Shown: positions 1-10,400 of the stretch, piece after piece
Position numbering within the stretch: position 1 is the stretch's first letter
Layout: every line of letters begins with the position of its first letter
Program-made: the position numbers and the translations under genes
Source of the DNA: Bolinopsis microptera
Taxonomy: Eukaryota > Ctenophora > Tentaculata > Lobata > Bolinopsidae
Assembly (NCBI RefSeq): GCF_026151205.1
Contig: NC_087082.1
Coordinates: 7,757,908 to 7,821,907 of the forward strand
DNA length: 64,000 nucleotides
Direction of reading: 5' to 3'
The notes under the pieces: model-generated
What the model was told of the DNA's origin: nothing
The model's database searches: none
Seen by the model: the letters and a program-made list of their open reading frames with translations, nothing else

Positions 1-1500
1 TTCGTTGGGGGTCTGATTAACTTGCTCGATCAAAGGACATGGAATCCGAATACTTTACCTTGCTCATTTTACCATTTCTCTATCTACTTTAGGTTATTCA
101 TTTGTAGTGAATTATATTTAACCCTACTCTTAATATGAGGTTAATGTTTCTTTTTGTGACTGTCCCCATTGTTACCACTGCTACTCCTCATTGTCTACTT
201 CTCTAACAACTGCTTTTTGTCGGAGTTTCATCCTTCTCAAAGGACTCATTTACTGGCTAAGAGAGGCTGCCTCCTCCGCTAAGAGAGGCTGCCTCCTCCG
301 CTAAGACGTATCAACTTGCCTGCACCCACGTCATCCCCGCTGCATTTAAACTCTTCAGTTTCAGGGTCTTCTGGCCGGCTGACCAGTCCGCCATATGGTT
401 TAACAAATTTTGTAAGATTTATCTGAAATGTGCCGTACGTATTATAGAGCTGATTCTATTTCTTTGCTAAATATAACGGCCTGTACCAGTATTGTCTAAC
501 TATCTATTTCATTTTAAAGTTTCTGATGATTTTGCCGTTAAAAATGTCAACTACGTGAGTTGTGGATGATATATGTGAGCTGATTGGACCAGCACCTGCT
601 ACAACCCCAGCTGACCGCTCTGATATGTAATGGCACTGACAACTCCCTCATTCCTTCCACTTTGTTGTATTTCATTTAAATCGTACGCGCTTTTTAGAGT
701 TTCTCAGCCTCTCTCAGTTTCATGCTCCTAGCTCGATCACGCAACTTTACTTAATAACTTATACTTTACTTAATAAATTTACTTAATAACTTATAACGTA
801 ATCAAATGTATCAGCTCAACTGTTACCTACTGTTACACGGCTGAGAGAGAGACCTGAACCATCAGTTAACTTAATTAACACCATAATAAATTACTGCCTC
901 GATTTTAAATACTATTAACTACTAGCAGACTCCAGTAAAACAGCAATTGTTATTGCTACTATGTTGTTGAATTCAGTGCAGTGTCTCATGATTGAATATT
1001 CAACCAAAACAGCCGCCATTTTAATTGACCGATTTTTCTACATGGACGGCTGCCAGTATGAATTATGTTCCGTGAAATATATGTTAGTCCCAACTCCCCA
1101 CATTGTAAGTAGTTAGTAGTTACAACACCTGTCTTGAAGTGTATTTCATCTGGTTCACAGTTGTCTGACTCCTTGTCCTGGTCCCAGTTCACAAGCCATC
1201 CTGATCTAATGTCCAACTGTTTGGGATGACAAACTAGCTGACAAACTAGCTGACAAACTAGCTAGAGCCACCTGTTTCTTTACTTGCTGGTCGCAAATCT
1301 ACCGCAAATCTGGTGGATATTAAAGATGCGGTCTGTCATAGTGCTGGCAGACCAGGTGCCACAGGTGTGGACTATTCCTCCGCAGAACTTTGAATATTCC
1401 GTACCGTAAGGTGCTGGCAGCTTATTATTCTCAGATATTATTTCTAGTTGTGTTGTACATGTTTATTGTCGATTTGTTTATTGTCGAGTTGTGGGCCGTT
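1..1500. other. no gene recognised
   Basis: I see no coding exon or known element here. There is a short direct duplication of a GAGAGGCTGCCTCC motif near 263-300 and a small duplication of an ACAAACTAGCTG motif near 1229-1260. The longest open frame (986-1216, minus) has no recognisable motif. Confidence 0.4.
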
Positions 1501-2692
1501 ATTACCAGTTTAGCTGTTAGCAGCCGATTATTGTCGCATACTGGGATTTGCACCTAGACGGACTAGTCGTGTACTGGTGTACTACTGGTGAACTACCATG
1601 TCAACTCCACACATAATAACGTTGAGTTTCTTTATTATATTTTCTCCAAGAGATTAACCTTCTTCACCCTTGGTAGATTTAAGATTTGTATTGAAGTTTT
1701 TTATGAACGAATATCAACAATTTAAAATATTTTATAAATCTCAATTTATGATAATAAATGTATAAATAAAATTTAACAAAAATTGAAGCATTTTTTATTC
1801 GTATTCTCATTGTCCATAACATAAGTTATCCTTAATATCGCCGGAACTTTTCCTACTCACAGTCAATTTATTGGAATATGGTCGAACCAAAATTTTGTTA
1901 AGATCTGGTTAGAAATTGGTTGCGAAATGAGGGGTCTGGTGATAGATTTGGTGAGGGACCTGGTGAGGGATCTGGTGAGGGATCTGGTGAGGGATCTGGC
2001 GAGGGATCTGGTGAGGGATCTGGTGAGGGATCTGGTGAGGGATCTGGTGAGGGATCTGGTGAGGGATCTGGTGAGGGATCTGGTGAGGGATCTGGTGAGG
2101 GATCTGGTGAGGGATCTGGTGAGGGATCTGGTGAGGGATCTGGTGATGGATCTGGTGAGGGATCTGGTGAGGGATCTGGTGAGGGATCTGGTGAGGGATC
2201 TGGTGAGGGATCTGGCGAGGGATCTGGTGAGGGGTCTGGTGAGGGATCTGGTGAGGGATCTCTATTACCAGTTTAGCTGTTAGCAGCCGATTATTGTCGC
2301 ATTCTGGGATTTGCACCTAGACGGACTAGTCGTGTACTGGTGTACTACTGGTGAACTACCATGTCAACTCCACACATAATAACGTTGAGTTTCTTTATTA
2401 TATTTTCTCCAAGAGATTAACCTTCTTCACCCTTGGTAGATTTAAGATTTGTATTGAAGTTTTTTATGAACGAATATCAACAATTTAAAATATTTTATAA
2501 ATCTCAATTTATGATAATAAATGTATAAATAAAATTTAACAAAAATTGAAGCATTTTTTATTCGTATTCTCATCGTCCATAACATGAGTTATCCTTAATA
2601 TCGCCGGAACTTTTCCTACTCACAGTCAATTTATTGGAATATGGTCGAACCAAAATTTTGTTAAGATCTGGTTAGGAATTGGTTGCGAAATG
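1501..2692. repeat. tandem macro-duplication, period 763 bp
   Basis: The block 1501-1928 (starting ATTACCAGTTTAGCTG) recurs nearly unchanged at 2264-2692, and each copy is followed by a 12-bp satellite. The unit is therefore unique spacer plus satellite array, duplicated head-to-tail with a 763-bp period. The two spacers differ at only a few positions by eye, so the duplication is recent. Confidence 0.9.
1929..2264. repeat. 12-bp satellite array, copy 1
   Basis: About 28 units of GGTGAGGGATCT with rare variants (GGCGAGGGATCT, GGTGATGGATCT). Because 12 is a multiple of three, every frame stays open and gives artefactual Gly-Glu-Gly-Ser or Ile-Pro-His-Gln repeat peptides. I do not regard these as genes. 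Confidence 0.95.
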
Positions 2693-2991
2693 AGGGGTCT
2701 GGTGAGAGATCTGGTGAGGGACCTGGTGAGGGATCTGGTGAGGGATCTGGTGAGGGATCTGGTGAGGGATCTGGTGAGGGATCTGGTGAGGGATCTGGTG
2801 AGGGATCTGGTGAGGGATCTGGTGAGGGATCTGGTGAGGGATCTGGTGAGGGATCTGGTGAGGGATCTGGTGAGGGATTTCAGATCTGGTGAGGAATCTG
2901 GTGAGGGATCTGGTGAGGGATCTCAGATCTGGTGAGGGATCTGGTGAGGGATCTGGTGAGGATATAGTTTCCTCTGAATTATAGTATTACC
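2690..2991. repeat. 12-bp satellite array, copy 2
   Basis: Second array of the GGTGAGGGATCT unit after the duplicated spacer. The distal part (2875-2991) is degraded, with interruptions such as GATTTCAGATCTGG, while the proximal part is homogeneous. Confidence 0.95.
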
Positions 2992-3188
2992 ATTTACCGG
3001 CTTGGTATTTAGTGCAGAACAGGTATCCAATGTCATGCTCAACAAGTCTGATCTACACGCTGAAACTAGATTTACAATAGTTACCCCAGAATGTCACTTC
3101 CACACAACTGTCTGGTTATAGTTTTACAGCTCTTGTTTCACAGGCTGTCGTAATTGATAATTTTCACTACAAGGACTTTAAAGTTGTA

Positions 3189-3902
3189 TTACACTGCAGC
3201 TTTCTTATTATCTGTGTTTTTCTTTGCGATGTCTTTTTTCTTTTTACTCTTCCTACTGTCAAGCGATGAATTATTGACTGGTGACATTTGAATGATTTCT
3301 GAAAAGTCACTTTTGTTACTCCTGATCTCATCAGTCTTACTCCCCACCACCTTCTTTCCACCACTCTCCTTCTTTACATATTTATTAGCGGATTTAGCGG
3401 GAGACAGCTTCTTCTTGGTAGAGGACTGAGCAGGGACAGTCAGCATGTTAGAGTAAACCCTTTCCGGAGCAGGACAGTTGTTACTGGACGCCCCACCAGC
3501 CTGGTCCATTGTGGACACGTTGGTGGAGATATCCAGGTCGGGGTTCAGTTTAGTGCACAACTGGGCTACACACAACATTTTACTAAAGTGCTTCTTTATC
3601 AGCTTGATAACGAACTTCATAAAATTAATGTTAGTCACGCTGTAAAGGAGTGGGTTGAGCACGAAGTTTAGCAGGTAGAAGTTAATAGCAAAGGTGGAGA
3701 TGTGTCTGACAGAAGGGGTCTGACACTCCGCTGACAATCCCGGGTCACGTGACTCCAGGGAGATAGTGATGAAGAATGTGATAGCGAAGGGTAACCACGT
3801 GACTATGAGGAGTGCTGAGATGGAGTGGGTAGTTAGTGTCCTGTATCTGGAGGTCTTGTGCTTCTTCACCGAGTCTGCAGGGATTATCAGGATATCAATA
3901 AT

Positions 3903-3936
<34 letters not shown>

Positions 3937-4372
3937 GGGGATATTTAGGGCAGATTCAACTTTGTAAATAGAAATAGCGGTAATCATTGACTCGTCAAAA
4001 ATAAAACGGTTAAGTTTTCTCTTTGTAAAACTATTAACGTCAGAGCAGTTGTATAACTGATACTTACTGCCAGATAGATGAGCCAGCTTCTTTCTCGAGT
4101 AATGATGAAGGAGGACGTTTATCAGGATAATGACGAGGAAGAAGAGGGCTCCCAGTGTCATCCCCACTGCTCGGGCTATACCTCCCATGTTGTTCTCTCT
4201 GGGAATATTGGGGGTCATCTTACAGAGTTGCTGTGTCACATCGAGAATCATGGCGCGAAGGGTCAGACTAGTACTTGGAGAGCTGATCAATGATAAGCCT
4301 GCCAATAATAATGACACAAAACATGGACTAATGGACATGGGCCCCTCGCGGTGATAAACGTGTCACGCTGTC

Positions 4373-4404
<32 letters not shown>

Positions 4405-7400
4405 ACTAATGGACAGATCCTATAAAAGATGCACCTGTCCTTGATACCGTAATGTCCGATGCAGGAATAGTAGCCGTTGTCGTATCTGTAGGTTAGTTTT
4501 GGCGGGATGATCATGACCAGGACGGCTATGGATATGGCGGCTAAATAGCAGCCCAGCACGAATATCAGCATACTGTTTCTTGTTACTCGTGCTATTGCCT
4601 GAAGATAAGTCTAAGATAAGAAGATAAGACAGAGGTTAGAGTGGGGAAATAGTACGGTAAATCTGAGTTTTGGTTTTGGAGTTTCAGTCGGATCACATCT
4701 TTGCACAATACTTGTTTTAATTAGTAATGAGCCTGAAACCTCGCTTGACATAAGCCATATTTATAGAATCACGCGATAAAAGAACCTAAAGAAAAGCATT
4801 TTTTTTAATTTGGGGGAAGGTAAATTAGTGTTTACAGTAATTTAGGGTTTTGCTGTTTTTATTTACGACTTTTTAGTTTACCTGTTTTTTAGTTTACTTG
4901 TTATTGCAGTAGTGTACTTGTTATTGCACTAATTTACTTGTTATTGCACTAGTTTACTGGTTGCACTAGTTTACTTGATATTGCACTAGTTTAATTGTTA
5001 TTGCACTAGATTACTTGTTATTGCACTAGTTTACTGGTTGCACTAGTTTACTTGTTGTTGCACTAGTTTACTTGATATTGCACTAGTTTAATTGTTGTTG
5101 CACTAGTTTACTAGTTGTTGCACTAGTTTACTGGTTGCACTAGTTTACTGGTTGCACTAGTTTACTTGTTGCACTAGTTTACTTGTTGCACTAGTTTACT
5201 TGTTGTTGCACTATTTTACTTATTTTTGCACAAGAGTTGTTAAGTTGTGTTATGATAGAAAACTCTCAACTGGTACTTGATTTCGTCACAACAAAGCCTT
5301 TGTCGCAGTTTTATTGCTTCATAGTTCACAAGTTGTACAAAGGAACGCAGGTGGTGGTGGTTTCCTTAAACCTGTCCACTTAAACCATGACGTGTGTTTC
5401 ATTTCAATTTGACTGTAAATTTAACATTCATTTATGTTTATAGTCTGATGTTTCAATAGAATCCATTTGTTAATTGATGCGAACAGTTCTTGGCTGGATT
5501 GCGAATTTGAGTTGTAGTTTCTCCATTTGTGTTAAATATAGCTTACCTATTAGCCTATAGTCTATTTTCTATCTGTAATATGAACACTACAGCCTTAGCA
5601 TTAATATTATTACCTTGCCGGACCTTATTTGAACAGACATTAACTGGACGCTCATGGAGGCTCTAGCGTTCATTTTAGTGTCCGTCCAAATAAAGTCTTC
5701 CGTTTATATTACGAGATTACGGTTCGTTCAAATCAAAGTCTGTTCAATTTTTTTCCCAAAAGTATTCCACTACGAACTTATTGTCCAATAAGGTGAAAAC
5801 TTTTCGGTCTTTTAAAGGTTTTGAATCCCTTCGAACGTTCCCTATAATGTCCGTTCAAAATTATGTCTGCTCACGCAATGTCCGGTCAAATAACGTCAGA
5901 TAAAGTAAGTTAATTAGTTACTTACATTTAATTTTGCGTTGTACTAACTTTTCAATTTTACTTATTATTGACTATTGTACTTGTGAAGCAGATTAGAAGT
6001 ATCATTGTGTTTGGTAATAGATAGACGGAAACATATACCTGCGGTAGAGTACAGCGTAGTAGTCTGTGAACAGATATTAGGGCGGTTATTGACAAGGCTG
6101 TAAGTCCGAACACATTCATACAAATCCCCTGAAACTGAAAGAGAACTGTTAGTGACCATTAGTAACCGTTAGTAACCATAGTAACCGTTAGTAACCGCAA
6201 GTAAGTTTGTAGTTCTGAATCGGACAAATAATCTTACCAGTCACCACCTTATCAGTAGAGAACCTTTTATTCTAGAACTTTGACTTTTTATTTCTACCTC
6301 AATCTAAAAAATATTTCCCAATACCTACCGTGCATATAACGGAGAATGGTCCCGGTTTCTCATTGAGTTGTTCAACAAAGATGAAGTTAGCTGGAAAGAA
6401 ACCAAGTAGCAGGATTGCTATGTCCACGTATCCGAGGTGACGCACCAGAAATATAGTGTTACTGAAAATAATAGTTCAAGGGGGCTATATTTATGAGTCG
6501 CATTTGAACTTGATTTCTCTTGGAGAATTTCTCTTTAGACTCTTAACTTGCGAACAAATTGAAGCAGCAAACTTTAGGCTAGTAACTTTATTGAATTGAA
6601 ATAATCATTCCACGTAACAACGTCTTCTTCAGTTCTGTAATAAAATTGTTAAACATGTGTAAAAATTAACGACGGAAAGAAATTTAAAATAACATTAAAA
6701 CAAAAACAGAGAAATAAAATTTACGAAATATGACCCAAAAAATGTAATTGCAAAAAATGTCAAAACAACAAAAAATACGACAAGAAGAAATGTAAGCTAA
6801 TACAACTAAATACTGTACTACTCATGATACTAAACTAATTAGTAAACGTAAAACTGGTTGTTCAGAATTCACAGTTCATGTGTAAAAACTAATGATAAAA
6901 TCAGCACTTAAGCAACGATAACTCGGTTGTCATGGTTACTATCCAAGATAGTCCTATCAATACATTATTTACTAGTTAAACATCGACTAAATATTTGTAC
7001 AAATAACTCAACTCAGAACGATCATTCATTTCAGGACTTAATCTCAATATATACATCGCTTCTACAATCTTTCTACGAACAGTTTTACTCTGTAAATCAA
7101 GTAACTTAAAAGATAAAACTGGGGTTCGGTTAGGATGTAGAGATGCCTAGTGCTGTCCAACCCCATTCTCTGGATGTGCTCTAGGATTCCTAGCAGCCTG
7201 TCTGTGCTCCATCAGACGAGCATGGAGGCTTCTCTCAATTTCCCCACAGTATCTCTTACCACATAACTCGCAAGTAACTAAGTAAATAGCTCCTTTTGTT
7301 GAGCATGTTGTTCCTGTGAGTCTAGGGCAGATCTCACAATTGTTAGGGTTACCAAGGTCACAAGTCTTCTTATCCAGTGGACGAGAGCGGCAGAAGATGT

Positions 7401-10400
7401 CCTGTAACTTCTTACCAGGTGTAAAAATAACTCTGATGGGGAGTTTGTTAGATTTGATGTAGTTGCGAATCTTATTACAAACTGTTCCAGAGATGAATGG
7501 TAAGGTGAGTGGGACAGAGTCAGGTGTGGTTTGACGTCTTCTCCTAGTCCTCCTGTTCCTTGCGTTATGACTCAGAGGTTGGTGTCCATTTTTCTTTAAG
7601 AGATCATCGATGATCTTAACTGAATGATCGAGTTCCTGGGGTCCTGAGGAAGCAATGGTGGCATTACGGTAGAAGTTCTTCTTACACTCCTCCTTCACTG
7701 AGTCCGGGTGGTGTGACTTCTGGTGTAATGTTATCCCCTTGTTCTGGGTTTTCCTGTAGAATCTGTGGTGCACTTTTCCTTCCTCATCGATTCGCAACTA
7801 CATCAAATCTAACAAACTCCCCATCAGAGTTATTTTTACACCTGGTAAGAAGTTACAGGACATCTTCTGCCGCTCTCGTCCACTGGATAAGAAGACTTGT
7901 GACCTTGGTAACCCTAACAATTGTGAGATCTGCCCTAGACTCACAGGAACAACATGCTCAACAAAAGGAGCTATTTACTTAGTTACTTGCGAGTTATGTG
8001 GTAAGAGATACTGTGGGGAAACTGAGAGAAGCCTCCATGCTCGTCTGATGGAGCACAGACAGGCTGCTAGGAATCCTAGAGCACATCCAGAGAATGGGGT
8101 TGGACAGCACTACGCATCTCTACATCCTAACCGAACCCCAGTTTTATCTTTTAAGTTACTTGATTTACAGAGTAAAACTGTTCGTAGAAAGATTGGGCAC
8201 TATCCGTCGCGGAGTAGAGTCCGCGGCGGAGCCGCCGGACTCCGAGCGGACTCCGGCGGAGCCGCCGGACTCCGAGTGGACTCCGGCGGTGCTCCGCCAA
8301 AATGTATTTACACTGGACTCGAGTACATTTTGGCGGACTCCGAGCGGAGCCGAGCGGACTCCGAGCGGAGCCGAGCGGACTCCGAGCGGACTTTAAAGTC
8401 CGCCGCGGACTCCGAGCGGCTCCGCGGCGGCTCGGCGGAGTGTCCGTCGCGGACTAAGCCACTAGGCGGACTCCGGTCCGCCGCGGACTCCGGCGGAGTG
8501 CTTGGCGGACTCCGCCGGACCTCTCCGCCAGACTTGAATCCGGCGGAGTCCGGCGGAGCTTGGCGGAGTCCGCCAGCTCGGCGGACTCCGCTCGGAGTCC
8601 GCCGGACTCCAACAGAGTCCACTGACTTCCGACCTCCGACTTCCGACCCTCGGCTAAATTTGTCACGTGACATACAACATAGCATTTTGCAATATTGTGG
8701 TCAGATGAAAAGGTCGCTAGTGATAAACCTTAACCATTACCCTCACAATGTCAATAGTGTACAACTCTAGTCCTAACTTTGACCCTATAATGTATAAACG
8801 TTGACCCTAACCCTCCACCAAACCGTCCGCAGCGAAATATCAATGTCATTGACTGGTCACGTGACCAAAACAATTTTTGTCATATTATCTCATATAGGGA
8901 AGCGTTTTTAGTTTTACCCTACACGTCGCATGTGGCGTCATTCGGCCGGATCCCAGCAAGCAAAAATACGTCGACCATCACAGGACGACGCCAGCCAGCA
9001 CTCTCTACGCTCTTCGAGCTCCGATCGTCCTGTGACGAAGTAAGGACGAAGCCTGAGGTCCTCAGGTTACCTGGGGACCCCAGGCTATTAGTATTATGTT
9101 CTTCTTGGCGGAATGACAGGCTGAGCGCGGCCCAGTAATCCTCAGGTAACATCGACCACCGATTGAAAATTCAAAGATTTTTTGACATAAAGGTCATATG
9201 TAAAACTAAAATCTTGATGTTGATTGATTGACGACGTCAATTTTTGAGCACAGCGCGAGCGCATGCGGAAAAGGACCGCGTAGCTAGTCAAGATGTTGAT
9301 AAATATTTGGCTTGTGGCGCGATGTGTTGCTCTAAGTATAGCCCTCTCGCTTGCAGTAGCGTGCGACCGCCGGAAATGACTTGTGGAACAAGCGCGCCCG
9401 CAGCGGCGCGAAAGCACCTGGTTAGCTAGATGAACGCGATGTGCCTTGCATTGTAGGATGAAATCCTATTAGCTGACGCCACTCGCAGCTGTGATGTTCG
9501 CTGTACGTCAGCGATCGAAATTTATACGCGTGTCACCCGTTAAGATGTGCCACCCGACGCGCCACGCAATTTTTCTCGTTGCTCGTCGCACGTCGACGAA
9601 CAACGAAGCTCGTTGCGACGCGCAATGAGCTGCCAGGCTAGGACATCGTCCTGGTCCAACAAATTTTGGCGAGCGCGAGCGATTTTCTCCAAAAATTTAA
9701 TGAGGGCGCCGACTTCCACTCTGGCTAGGTTTCTTCTTATAGGGGGTGCACGATAAAAATAAAGTTGCTTGGATTTAAAAAAATTTTGTACCACTGTTTT
9801 CTAGAGACTGTGAGAATTTTCACAATACCAAATTTGTTATACCTTTTTGGAAAGATCAGTGAGTTTCGCCTAAGTGCCATATTTTATGGTGCGCGGCTTT
9901 TGGAGCAAAAGTAGCTGTAAAAGTCGCGATCGCGTAATTTGACCAAATTCGTCCAAATTTGACCATTTTTGTCGTATTATTCGGATTTATCTTCAGTTCC
10001 TTAAATGAGATCATTCTGGAAATTGGCGACGACCTTCCAATTGGGCTTTCACAACTGTCCGAAAAATTTGGTGGATATCGGAGTTGATATAGTAATAAAA
10101 ATGGGGCAAAATACGCTGCTTTTAGCTGTAACATAATGTTTGATGGTTGGATATGCTTTAAATTTTTCGGACACTTTCCTTGTAAGTTTATGAGTAAGCT
10201 TACCAATTTTTGTTGCAATTGGAGGTCGGGAAGGATACTCTATATCTATTTGTTTGAAGAAAATTGTGCTGGCCGAAATTAGCGCTAAAAAACCATCCTT
10301 CAGTCGGCACGCGCGGCTCACTGTCGATGGCGCACTACCTACTTCTTACCCAGCGCGCGTTCCTTAATGCTCGGTGAATTTTGCCGCGCCTCTGGTGAGC

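Noticed and set aside
3895-4571. Poly-Pro and poly-Gly extensions of GPCR-A frames
   Set aside because: Canonical donors and acceptors place both homopolymers in introns, and phases match only when spliced.
8048-8770. Open frames rich in Ser-Glu-Arg and Arg-Ser-Pro in the GC-rich ends (also 10893-11310)
   Set aside because: They follow GC-rich sub-repeats, occur on both strands and in both inverted ends, and resemble no protein.
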